From Novosphingobium sp. G106 (GTDB lineage: Bacteria; Pseudomonadota; Alphaproteobacteria; Sphingomonadales; Sphingomonadaceae), in assembly GCF_019075875.1 (NCBI RefSeq), contig NZ_JAHOOZ010000001.1:4030001-4094000 (forward strand): a DNA stretch of 64,000 nucleotides, read 5' to 3'. This document shows positions 54,478 through 64,000 of the stretch, piece after piece. The notes beneath the pieces were generated by a model, which worked only from the letters and a program-made list of their open reading frames with translations, did not search any database and was not told where the DNA came from. Numbering within the stretch: position 1 is the first letter of the stretch; each line of letters begins with the position of its first letter. The position numbers and the translations under genes were made by a program.

Positions 54478-55860
54478 CTAAGCGGACTGTGGTAAAGCTG
54501 AGGCGCTTGCCGGTTGTGCATGGTCGCTCAGCCAGACGGCAGCAATCATGACTATTGCCATGATCATGGGCGTGCGTGCCGGATAGTCGACCAAGCTGGC
54601 GAGCATTATCAGCAACAGCATCGCCGAACCCAACCGGGGTATGACGTGAGGGCGATCCGCTTTCTCACGCCAGGCACGAAAGGTGGCCTTCGCCCACCAG
54701 CCGAGCGCGGCGAGGAGCAGAAGCAGGCCGGGCAATCCGGCGTCGAGCACAATCTCCAGGAAGTCATTGTGGGCGTGGTTGAAGTAAGTCGGCTTCAACA
54801 GCGCCATGGGCTCGTGCAGGCGGAACAGCGGATCGAAACCCCCTAGGCCGCTGCCGAACGGGAAGTAGTGACCGATCATGTCGAGAACCACGGGAAGGCC
54901 CCGGGTTCGCATGTCTTCGCCAACGCCCAGCGCGATCGTGCGATTGATCGATTCAGCGCGATTGGCCGCCACGCTGGTGAGGATCACGGCTGCGATTATG
55001 CCGACCACGACAAAGATCAGGACCCGCACAACCCATTTCGGCGCCCGGCGAAGCTCGCGCCGAATACCCTGCCTGGACAGGAGCAGCCCGAGACACATCG
55101 CCAGCAGACCGACCAGCATCCCAGCCCGAGACCCGCTGGCAAGGATGGTCAGCGCGAACAGAAGGAGAAGCGCAAAGGCCAAAGGGCCGCGCCGGTGCAT
55201 TCGGCGCTCCTCCATGAACGCCCAGACAGGCGCCAAAAGACAGCCGCAGGCGAGATAGAGGGCGAAGTGGTTGCGGTTGGCGAAAGTACCGCTCACCTGC
55301 CCCAGCTCATCGTTTATCAGCGGATTGTCCAGATGTGCGCCGGAAAACTGCAGGAGACCGATCAGGGTCGATAGCGCGATCAAGGCCAGGACGAGGCTGG
55401 GCAACCAGGCCCGTTCCCGCCGCGTGAGCCCCAGGACCAGCAGCAGCACGACGGCCGGCACGATCAGCGACGAGAGCGCGTTCAATGTGGCGTCGGGAAC
55501 GATCGACCAGGGACGCCAGGGCTGCGATTGCCCGCTAAGCAGCGCAGCCGAACCGAGAACCCCGCGGCCAGGCAACATCTGCCAGATCGATGGCGGCAGC
55601 GGGACGATCTGCAGCAGGGTGAGCGCGATCGCCGCCAACATCAGGACGGCGACCGGACCGATCGCTTTGGCTGCCGGCCGATCGCCGAACACCAAAGCCA
55701 ATATCAGGCATATCCAGGCTGCCGCGCGAACGACAACCTGCCCCCAGACATCGGCACGCGATGCACCGCCTGCCGCGCACAATACGATCAGAAAGCCGGA
55801 AAGAAGAACGAAGGAGGCCGTAGGCCTGGATGCCCAAATCGAGTTGACGCGCACTCCCAT
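54478..55860 (-). CDS. O-antigen ligase/polymerase-like membrane protein (Wzy/WaaL type)
   Basis: The 460-residue protein has about 11-12 hydrophobic segments and a large periplasmic loop with FNRNHFALYLACG and, later, YFNHAHNDFLEIVLDAGLPG, the conserved H-x5-10-E/D signature of the O-antigen ligase/EPS polymerase superfamily. It is the first gene of the five-gene EPS operon. The ATG at 55860 is chosen; a GTG at 55920 in frame is possible. Whether it polymerises or ligates cannot be decided. Confidence 0.85.
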   Translation of the reverse strand: MGVRVNSIWASRPTASFVLLSGFLIVLCAAGGASRADVWGQVVVRAAAWICLILALVFGDRPAAKAIGPVAVLMLAAIALTLLQIVPLPPSIWQMLPGRGVLGSAALLSGQSQPWRPWSIVPDATLNALSSLIVPAVVLLLVLGLTRRERAWLPSLVLALIALSTLIGLLQFSGAHLDNPLINDELGQVSGTFANRNHFALYLACGCLLAPVWAFMEERRMHRRGPLAFALLLLFALTILASGSRAGMLVGLLAMCLGLLLSRQGIRRELRRAPKWVVRVLIFVVVGIIAAVILTSVAANRAESINRTIALGVGEDMRTRGLPVVLDMIGHYFPFGSGLGGFDPLFRLHEPMALLKPTYFNHAHNDFLEIVLDAGLPGLLLLLAALGWWAKATFRAWREKADRPHVIPRLGSAMLLLIMLASLVDYPARTPMIMAIVMIAAVWLSDHAQPASASALPQSA

Positions 55861-56087
55861 ACCGACGTGCCAATATGCGAAATCTTCCGGGCGTGAAACC
55901 TCTCTTTTGGCGTTCGGCACTGCACTCGATGCGGGGCCGGCCGATTCCGGCGGCCAGCTTCATAACGCGCAGGATCGTGGGTCAGTCAGGGCTTCACCCT
56001 AGTTACCCTAAACCTCCTGATAACCCTCTTTTGATACCCCGCTTGCCGGTCTTCAGGCGCAAAAAATAAAACGGGGTTTCAATCGCT
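55861..56087. promoter_or_regulatory. Divergent promoter region between EPS operon and giant RTX gene
   Basis: These 227 bases separate the EPS operon from the RTX gene. They are less GC-rich than their surroundings, with AAAAAATAAAA at 56061-56070. I see no clear -35/-10 pair or terminator, so the label rests on arrangement only. Confidence 0.4.
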
Positions 56088-59000
56088 TTGCCGAATTATG
56101 ATTTTGACGCTGACGGTTACAGCGATTGGTACAGTTCTCAACCCGGCGCGGGAGTTCTAATCAGCCTCTCCAACGGCGCATCCTTTTCTGCTGCCTCGGC
56201 GTGGTATCAAGACCCCCAGTGGACCGCCGGACCTTGCTATGTCGGCGACTTCGACGGCGACGGCCGATCGGATCTGCTGCGCGTTTCGACGAGCGACGCC
56301 AGCCTGAGCGTTCTGCTGTCCGACGGCACGAAGTTTCTCGATCCCGTCTCCTGGAACACGGACGGTGCCACGTTGAGCGGTACCTTGCTGACGGGAGACT
56401 TCAACGGCGATGGCAAGACCGACGTCATATCCGCACGTGCCGACGGGACCGGTGTCGATATTCTGCTGTCGACGGGCAACGGGTTCCTGCCCGCCGCGGC
56501 CTGGGCCGACACGGAGCTGACCGACTTCTCCAACTGGCTGGTCGGGGACTTCAACGGCGACGGCAAAGACGACATCCTCCGGAAGATCGCCGGATCCTAT
56601 GGCGCGGAGGTCCTGCTTTCGACAGACGGCACCCCCATCCTATCGACCAACTGGACCACGGCCGGCGTGCTGCAAGGCCAGAACTGGATGATCGGGGACT
56701 TCAACGGCGACGGCAAGGACGACCTCTTCCGCGTCCTGCCCTATCAGCTCGAACCCGACGTGTTCCTCAGCAACGGCCAGGGTTTCTACGAAACCAGCCA
56801 TTGGAACGACGTAACCGGGATCGATTTCAGTTCCGCCAGGCTAGTCGACCTGAACGGCGACGGGCTGACCGACATCGCGGTCAACGACCAGTTCTCGCTC
56901 CTGAGCACCGGCCACAGCTTCGTCGCGAGCTATTCGGACGATCAGTTCCATCCCGAAAGCCTCGTGATACCGAAAGTGATCACCGAGGGCGGCGCGATCA
57001 TTCTGAACGTCGACCACGGCGATCAGTACGCCTGTACGATTTTCGATCCGTCCACGGGCGCGGTCATCGCCTATCTGCCGTCATTGCCCGACGACGGCTA
57101 TCGCCTGGAAATCGGCGACAGCTTCGCCCCCGGCTCGTTCTACGCGGTCCGCCTGACCTCGGTCAGCGATCCCCAGCTTTCCTATACCACCTCCTTCAAG
57201 GTGATATCCCAGGATGCGGCGGACCAGATGCTGTCGCTACTGGATCGCTTCGACATCAGCTATCACGAGAATACGGCTACCGGCCTGTTCTCGGACGACG
57301 GCTGGAAGGCGGGCCTGAAGTCCTTTCAGGATCTGGGAGATCTCTTCGCATCGAGAAGCGCCGCCGATCAGCATCTCGAGTTCGAAGGCTATGGCACCGA
57401 GACCGCGAACGCCTTGTATCTCATGGAATCCGTCAACCTCATGTGGGGCTACGGCAATCCGGTGGAAAGCACGCTGCCGGGACGGGTCATTCGCAACGAG
57501 CAATTCACCGCCACCGATACCAGCCAGATCACGTTCGATCTGTACCTGAACGCCGAGATTGCCGACTGCCAGGACTACGCGGCGCTGAACGCCTATCTCT
57601 TGACCCGCGCGGGCATCGAGAACCGGATCGTCCTGACCACGGGTCACGTTTTCAACGAAGCTTTCGTCGACGGGAAATGGTGGACCTTCGACCCGACCTA
57701 CGGAATTGCCTATGGCGCTTCCTATGCAGAAGTTCTGAGCGGCGCCCAGGACATTGCCCTTCTGGACTTCGGCCGTGCCTCTTCCGCTCTCGGCTCCGAT
57801 AAGTATAGAGAAATTACCGACGACGCCTATATTCAGAAGATCATCTCGGACGCTGCAGGGTCTTCGTCATCACCGCAGTATCTGTCGGTTTCCGATTTCT
57901 ACGATTACATCGCCGATGGGTTCATCTACCGGCAGGCCCTGCCCGAAGGTGCCCTCGATCAAACCTTCGCCCCCGTGCCCATCGCTGACGGATACAACGC
58001 CACGCAAGTCGATTTTCGGGATTTCTACTACTATCTTTCAAACCTCAGCCGCTTCGACGTTTCCTATGCCGGGGCAACCAAAGCGGATCTGATCGGGGGC
58101 CTGGCAGGTAGTGCGCCGACGCTCCACGGCCTCATGTACGATCTGCAGTTGAGCCTGGCGCGTGCCGGCACCCCGCTCGAGCCGGTGCTGCTCACGACAC
58201 AGAGCGCGATCTCCGATTGGGACCTCGATGCTTTGGGCGGCAGCGGCTCGGCCTATTTCGAAGCGGCGCTCGCCGGTGCAACGGCGAGCACACGCCTTGT
58301 CGCCTCGCTCGCCTCCGTGTTCGGCGCGGCCGGATTCGACGTGCGGATCATCGACGCCCACGGCGCCACCTTCCTGGAACTCGTTGGCGAGAAGGCGTCC
58401 TATGTCGTCGATCCGCGGCTCGGCATCGTTTACCTCGGCCGGTTCGACGAAGTGCTGGGATCGAACCAGGTCGAGACGATCATCCTGGACAACCCTGCAC
58501 TCTTTCCCGAGCAGAGCGCTGGCGACGCGCAACAGGCCGCGCTCAGCCAGGACATGAAAACGAACCTGCTGAAGTTCCAGCTCGGCTATTACGCCGACTA
58601 TTCCTCAACGTCATTCGATGACTGGCTGTTTGCCCAGGCTGGCGGCGATGGGCAGAATCTTCAGGGAGATTCGGCCGACAACACGCTGCAAGGCGGGGAA
58701 GGCAACGATCTCCTGTCCGACCATGTTGGCGGCAACGACACCCTGTGGGGAGGTGCCGGCAACGATCTCATCGACGTCACGCGGCCGCTCGATGTGCCCG
58801 GGTCGACCGTTGTGGTCGATGGTGGAGACGGGCAGGACGATATCCGCTTCAACGGCGCCGGTCGCAATCTCGATGACGTTTGGGCGAACGGCGGCGACGG
58901 CGACGACAGCATCCATATCGTCGATGCGAAGACTGTCGGGATCAACGCGGGTGGCGGCGCCGACACGATCTATCTGGTATCGAACAGTGGCTCTTCCGCT

Positions 59001-61602
59001 TCGATCGATGCGGGATCGGGCAACGACACCATCTATGTCTCGGGCTCCGGCGCGGTGACGATCTCGGCCGATGAGGGCGACGATACGCTCTGGATTGCCC
59101 AAAGCGAGAACACGATAGAAGTTTCGCTGGGTACCGGCCAGGACCGGATCGTGCTGCTGCCTTTCGTCTCGGAGGAAGGCTTCTCGCTCGGCGCGCCCGT
59201 GGTGGTGACAGACTTCGCGGTCGGCCTGGCCGGCGATGTTCTCGATCTGAGTCAGTTCCTGGCGAAGAGCTTCGATTGGGACGGCTCTAACCCCTTCGCG
59301 TCGGGGCACCTCAGGCTCCTGCAAGATGGCAGTTCGACGCTCGTGCAGATCGACCTGGATGGCGGCGGAGATACTTTCCAGACGGTCATCGTGCTTGAAG
59401 ACGTTTCGGCGGAGGAGGTATCCTCGCTCAATCTTGGAGGTCTGGTCGAGGGCATCGAGGTTACGGGAACCGCTGCGCCCGAAGAGATCGTCGGAACGAG
59501 CCTGGCAGATGTTCTCAGAGGTCTGGACGGCGATGACGTCATCAAGGGCGGGGGCGGCGCCGATCTGATGATCGGCGGTCTCGGCGACGACACCTATGAA
59601 GTCGACAACGCGGGCGACGTCGTGGTGGAACTGGCCGGCGAAGGCCACGATACGATTGCGACCAGCCTGAACACTTACAGCCTCGAGAACGTCCCCAACG
59701 TCGAGGCGCTGATTTTCACGGGCACCGGCGACTTCACCGGCATCGGCGGGTCGGGTGACGACACCCTGCAGGGCGGAGACGGCAACGACACGCTGATCGG
59801 CAATGGCGGCGACGACATTCTCGACGGCGGCACCGGTTTCGACATCGTGGTCCTCGACTACGACAGGCGGGCCGCGAACGTGACATACGGCGTCGGCGAA
59901 ATCGTGCTGGACGGCCCACAAGGGCACGACCGGATCATCAACGTGGAAGCGATCCAGTTCGCGGACGGACTCTACGATGTGCGCTCGGACGGGCTGATCG
60001 CGGCCAATCCGCGCCAGTTGCTGGACGGGACGGCGTCGGCCGACTGGATCGTCGCGGGCGATTCCGCGGACACGGTCAACGGCGGCGACGGCAACGATGC
60101 CATCTTCGGCGGTTTCGGCGCCGATATCCTCCATGGCAACGACGGGGATGACCGGCTGGAGGGCGGCGAGGATGACGACACACTTTACGGAGAGCTGGGT
60201 CGCGACACGCTGAGGGGCGGCATCGGGAACGACTACCTGTCCGGAGGCGACGGCGACGACTATCTGAACGGCAACGCAGGCAACGACGTGCTCGTCGGCG
60301 GGGCCGGTTCCGATCAGCTATTCGGTGAGGACGGAAACGACCAGTTGCAGGGCGGCGACGATGCCGACTACCTGGACGGCGGGGACGGTGACGACACTCT
60401 CAACGGCGGTGCAGGCGCCGACAAGTTGTGGGGGCAAGCAGGCAACGACTACCTCGCCGGCGACGATGGCAACGACTATCTGAACGGCGGCGTCGGCGAC
60501 GATATTCTCTACGGCGGCGATGGATCCGACCAACTATTCGGCGAGGATGGCAACGATATTATCTCCGGCGAAGGGGATGCCGACTATATCGACGGCGGCG
60601 AGGGTGACGACACGCTCTATGGCGGCCTGGGTGCGGACATCCTGGTGGGTCGCGGGGGCGCCGATACGCTCTACGGTGGCGACGACAACGACTACCTGAA
60701 CGGCGGATTGGGCGCCGACGTGCTCTACGGCGACGACGGCTCCGACCAGTTGTTCGGCGACGACGGCGACGACTATCTCCACGGGGGGAGCCGGCGCCGA
60801 CTACCTTGATGGAGGCCTCGGCGCCGACACGCTTTTTGGCGATGCAGGCGCAGACAAGCTGATCGGACGCGAGGGCAACGACACCATCTACGGCGGCGAC
60901 GACAACGACTACCTGAACGGCGGACAGGGAGACGATATCCTGTTCGGCGACGATGGCTCCGACCAGCTATTCGGTGAGGACGGAAACGACCAGCTCGATG
61001 GCGGCAACGGCGACGACTGGCTCGACGGCGGGCTGGGTGACGACGTGATCCACGGCGGACTGGGCGACGACGTGTTGCTGGGCCGCGAAGGCGACGACCA
61101 TCTCTACGGCGACGACGGCAACGACTATATGAACGGCGGAGACGGCGCGGACATCCTCGAGGGCGGCAACGGCGACGACGTCCTCGTCGGCCTGGACGGC
61201 GACGATCATCTCTATGGCGACAGCGGCAACGACAGCCTCCAGGGCGGTGCGGGGAATGACGTGCTCTACGGCGGCGACGGGAATGACACCCTGCTCGGCG
61301 GAGACGGCGACGACATCCTCTACGGCGGCGCCGGCGATGACGTGCTGTCGGGCGGTCTGGGCAGCGACATTTTCGTCGTCGGCCCGGGAGAAGGGAATGA
61401 TCGCATCGTCGACTTCGACAATGCGGCTCAAGGCGACGTCATCAAGCTGGCGGGCTTTGGCTGGACGAGTTTCGCGGACGTTCAGGCCCATGCTTCGCAG
61501 CAGGGTGCCAACACGGTCATCGAATTCGCACCGGGAGATACGCTCACGATTTCGAACGTGGCGCTCACGAGCCTTTCGGCCGCGGCCTTCCAATTCGCAT
61601 AG
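56088..61602 (+). CDS. Giant FG-GAP/RTX protein with intact and degenerate transglutaminase-like domains (frameshifted)
   Basis: One gene of 1,837 codons is seen if one base is removed in six G at 60783-60788 (DDYLHGG then AGADYLDGG). Residues 50-265 hold five FG-GAP/VCBS-like repeats ([10 protein letters not shown]). Residues 380-560 hold a transglutaminase-like domain with C494 in DCQDYA, H520 in TGHVFNEAF and D535 in FDPTYG. Residues 690-785 hold a second copy in which the Cys and His are S734 and A760, but D775 stays. From about residue 860 to the end is a long RTX calcium-binding array, ending in a short non-repeat tail (LSAAAFQFA), as in type I secreted proteins. The TTG at 56088 is the only reasonable start; no exporter is nearby. 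Confidence 0.8.
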
Positions 61603-61641
61603 CGGCAACTCCACGGCGCGCCGATCTCTTCTGGAAGGAGC

Positions 61642-62640
61642 TTAACCGGGAGAGCCGAGGACCTCGTCGAGCCACCCCGCCAGCGAATAGCGCCGACGAA
61701 GGTCCGGAGCGGGTTCGACGTAGTCCTGCCTGAAGAAATCGGGATCGATGCGCGCGTGGGCGCGGTCGATCACGAGAATGTTCCGCGGGTCGAAGAACTC
61801 CTCCTCGACGATATGCGGATTGGTCGTGATCAGCTTCTTGCGCGCGCCGAGGGTTTCCAGCGTGCGCATCGTCAATCCGCGCTGGAGCGGATGCTCGATA
61901 TCGAGAATGGCGCGCGAGCGCTGGAACACGCGTCCGGTCTCCTCCTTCTTCATCGGCGCGTAGCGGAATAGGTCCGCCGGAACGCGCCGGAACGCGTTGC
62001 TCTTCAAGCCGTAGTAGCGCCGCACCCAGGGCGCTTGCAGGAACAGATACCAGAACCGGGAAATATCGGCGGGCAGCGAGGTGTCGATCGCGTTGACGAT
62101 CGACGCGCGATCGCTGTGCGCGGTTCCGACGAAACTGATGTCGTAGAGCGGCGGCTCGTCCGAAACCGCGTCGAACACCGGGATGAAGAACAATGGCCGG
62201 TAGCGGAAGCCGAACTGCCGCGCATCGATGCGGTCGAAACCCGAAACACGGTCATATTTCGACAGTGCGGGAATGACCGAGGCCCGATTGCGCAGCGAAT
62301 CCCAGATATAGAGAATGAAAGTGGCGTTCGGGCTATGCCGGCGCACATCGTCGAAGAATGCGATCGGCAGTGTCTGGCCGTTGATCACGAAGACGAAGTC
62401 GAACGATGCGTCGACCTCGGCGAGCACCTTCCGATAGAGCGGCAACGCTGCCTTGGCGATCATTCCCGGCGCGAGCTTGGTGACCGCCGTCATGAACGGG
62501 GTATCGAACGGGCGATCGAACAGGCGCGTGACCTTGGCACCGCGGCGGGTCATTTCCGCTACGATATCCTCGTCGTAGCCGAAAAATCGCGGCGCAACGA
62601 AAAGGATGCGCCGTCCATTCAACGCAACGTCGGTGGTCAT
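61642..62640 (-). CDS. Putative glycosyltransferase (CgeB-like)
   Basis: The 332-residue protein starts with a Rossmann-like RRILFVAPRFFGYDEDIVAEM, then DFVFVINGQTLP, and has a later ISFVGTAHSDRASIV and EHPLQRGLTMRTLETLGARKKLITTN, which resemble the C-terminal domain of CgeB-type glycosyltransferases. The donor and acceptor are unknown. Its ATG overlaps the stop of the upstream acyltransferase (ATGA), so they form an operon. Confidence 0.55.
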   Translation of the reverse strand: MTTDVALNGRRILFVAPRFFGYDEDIVAEMTRRGAKVTRLFDRPFDTPFMTAVTKLAPGMIAKAALPLYRKVLAEVDASFDFVFVINGQTLPIAFFDDVRRHSPNATFILYIWDSLRNRASVIPALSKYDRVSGFDRIDARQFGFRYRPLFFIPVFDAVSDEPPLYDISFVGTAHSDRASIVNAIDTSLPADISRFWYLFLQAPWVRRYYGLKSNAFRRVPADLFRYAPMKKEETGRVFQRSRAILDIEHPLQRGLTMRTLETLGARKKLITTNPHIVEEEFFDPRNILVIDRAHARIDPDFFRQDYVEPAPDLRRRYSLAGWLDEVLGSPG

Positions 62641-63206
62641 GGCTTGTCAGAACCCGATCGTATCTCGCATGCAGGGGCGAGCGCGAGGGCGCCGGGCGGC
62701 AGCGAAGTGACGACATTGGCATTGCTGCCGATCCGGACGTCTGCGCCGATTTCGACCGGTCCCAGCACCTTGGCACCCGCCCCGATCAACACGCCGTCGC
62801 CGATCACCGGCCGCCGCTCCAGCGAGAAATCCATGTCGAGCTCGCGCGCGCCGATCGTGACGCCCTGATAGATGGTGCAATTGCTGCCGATCCGGGCGGC
62901 GCCGATCACCGTACCCTGGGTGTGCGGCAGGAACAGGCCCGGTCCGATCTCGCACTGGGAAGCGACCTCGATGCCGAACAGCACATAGGCCACGAGCGAA
63001 CAGACCCGGGCGAGAGGCCCCAGCCGCCACAGAGCGCAGCGATAGGCCAAACGGATCATGAGATTGGGAAAAAGCCGCGGCGACAGCAGCATGAGCCATC
63101 CCTTGAGCCCTACCCGCGCCGACGCTCCTCCCGTCAAGGCCCGGTAGCGCAGGATATCAGCGCGCAAGGATTGCCGCAGCGAGAAGCGCGGTTCAGCGGC
63201 TTGCAT
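62637..63206 (-). CDS. Hexapeptide-repeat acyltransferase, serine acetyltransferase-like
   Basis: The 189-residue protein has left-handed beta-helix hexapeptide repeats (IGPGLFLPHTQGTVIGAARIG, IYQGVTIGARE, VIGDGVLIGAGAKVLGPVEIG), with the H of LPHTQG as the likely catalytic base. It resembles the serine O-acetyltransferase group but lies between sugar genes, so sugar or lipid O-acetylation is more likely. It overlaps the next gene by four bases and is two bases from the epimerase. Confidence 0.8.
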   Translation of the reverse strand: MQAAEPRFSLRQSLRADILRYRALTGGASARVGLKGWLMLLSPRLFPNLMIRLAYRCALWRLGPLARVCSLVAYVLFGIEVASQCEIGPGLFLPHTQGTVIGAARIGSNCTIYQGVTIGARELDMDFSLERRPVIGDGVLIGAGAKVLGPVEIGADVRIGSNANVVTSLPPGALALAPACEIRSGSDKP

Positions 63207-63208
63207 AG

Positions 63209-64000
63209 TCAGCCCATCAGCCCGCGTTCGCGCAGTTCGGCATTGGCGCGCTCGAGACGATCCTCGGGCAATTCCTCGCCGGCGGCCCAGCGCGCGAAAC
63301 GGCCGATGCCGGTTGCCAGGCCGATCCTTGGCGTGAAACCGAGAATGTCCCGCATGCGCGTGATGTCCGCGACGTTGTGACGAATGTCGCCGAGACGAAA
63401 TTCTCCGGTCACCCGCAGATTTCGCGGCTTACCCAATGCGTCCGATAGCAGCCCGGCCACCTCGCGGACGCTCGTCCCGACCCCGGAACCGACATTGATC
63501 ACCGCCCCCGACACTTCCCTCATCGTGAGCGCGCGCGCCAGAGCCTCTGCCACGTCCTCCACATGGACGAAGTCGCGCGTCTCCTCGCCGTCCTCGAACA
63601 GTGGCAGTTCGGCGCCGTGGCGCAATTTGGTCGAGAAAATGGACAGGATGCCCGTGTAGGGATTCTTCAGCGACTGCCCTTCACCATAGACGTTCTGGAG
63701 GCGCAGGATCACGTGACCGATGCCCAATGCTTCGCAGGCGATGCGGACCAGATCTTCCTGGGCGAGCTTGGTCGCCGCATAGATCGATGCCGGCCGGGTT
63801 GCGTCCACTTCCTGGGTCGGCGCCGCGGTCAAAGCCGAGCCGCATTGCGGGCAGGACGGATCCCAGCGCGCCGCCATCAGGGCCTCGGCGTTCCGCGCAC
63901 CGGGGGAAACAGGGCCCGGTCCCGCAGTGCGTGCAGCGATAGCGGCCCTCGCCATAGACCGATCGGCTCGAGGTCAGTACCACCTTTTGCACCGAGCGAT
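63209..64000 (-). CDS. NAD-dependent sugar epimerase/dehydratase with CxxC insertion (partial, frameshifted)
   Basis: The extended SDR catalytic region is seen as VVLTSSRSVYGEG followed by SIYAATKLAQEDL, where Y and K form the YxxxK active site. LQNVYGEGQSLKNPYTG and DFVHVEDVAEALARAL follow. Between them lies a zinc-ribbon-like insertion (CTHCG and CPQCG), as in dTDP-L-rhamnose 4-epimerase-type enzymes. The frame breaks near five G at 63902-63906; one fewer rejoins it. The 5' end is beyond the window. It heads the epimerase, acyltransferase, glycosyltransferase operon. Confidence 0.75.

Noticed and set aside
58660..61400. Dense short DNA repeats, considered as CRISPR array or satellite
   Set aside because: The repeats are in frame and encode GGxGxDxLx calcium-binding units, so they come from the protein repeats and not from spacers.

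Overview
The window looks like a high-GC alphaproteobacterial chromosome of the Sphingomonadales (Novosphingobium/Sphingomonas-like). This is inferred from two large TonB-dependent receptors, a petABC cytochrome bc1 operon, the rpe/heparinase-like/purH block, a malonyl-CoA decarboxylase, TTG/GTG starts and the general gene style. I see no rRNA, phage, insertion sequence or CRISPR array.

Layout. 1-8.6 kb: end of an NAD-glutamate dehydrogenase, a ferredoxin-reductase-like flavoprotein, a broken RTX protein, an exported RidA-like protein, QueG, an ABC exporter pair, a Tat/lipoprotein MsrB and a PilZ protein. 8.7-19.5 kb: a TonB receptor, tRNA-Leu(TAA), ihfB, a POT peptide transporter, dxs, a VOC protein, a proline-dehydrogenase-like/CelD-type acetyltransferase pair, a Zur/Fur regulator and a lipoprotein MsrA. 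19.6-24.6 kb: purH, a heparinase II/III-like protein, rpe and a secreted DUF2141 protein. 24.6-29.9 kb: an inositol-phosphate cluster with a CTP:inositol-phosphate cytidylyltransferase-like enzyme, myo-inositol-1-phosphate synthase, two CDP-alcohol phosphotransferases and a glycosyltransferase. 30-36.2 kb: an M20 amidohydrolase, an NTF2-like/CrtC-like/CPT-kinase operon and a second TonB receptor with an upstream 16-bp palindrome. 36.2-49.9 kb: housekeeping genes (threonine aldolase, pepN, pgeF, petABC, apt, malonyl-CoA decarboxylase, tRNA-Gly(TCC), a metallophosphoesterase, an M48 protease). 49.9-64 kb: an exopolysaccharide region with an O-antigen-ligase-like protein, a Wza-type exporter, a Wzc-type tyrosine kinase and accessory genes. 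It faces a very large FG-GAP/RTX protein and a second sugar-gene operon (epimerase, hexapeptide acyltransferase, glycosyltransferase) that runs off the window.

Two systems stand out. The 24.6-29.9 kb cluster has the parts needed to make inositol 1-phosphate, activate it as CDP-inositol and transfer it to an alcohol, the logic of the archaeal/Thermotoga di-inositol-phosphate pathway, but in a presumably mesophilic sphingomonad and next to a glycosyltransferase. The 1,837-residue protein at 56-61.6 kb carries an intact transglutaminase-like Cys-His-Asp triad between FG-GAP and RTX repeats, followed by a second copy that aligns without gaps but has lost Cys and His.

A caution: eight genes, including the normally essential dxs, are broken by single-base shifts. 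Six of these lie in G or C runs of five to seven. This pattern fits residual assembly errors better than true pseudogenes, so affected genes are annotated across the shift.
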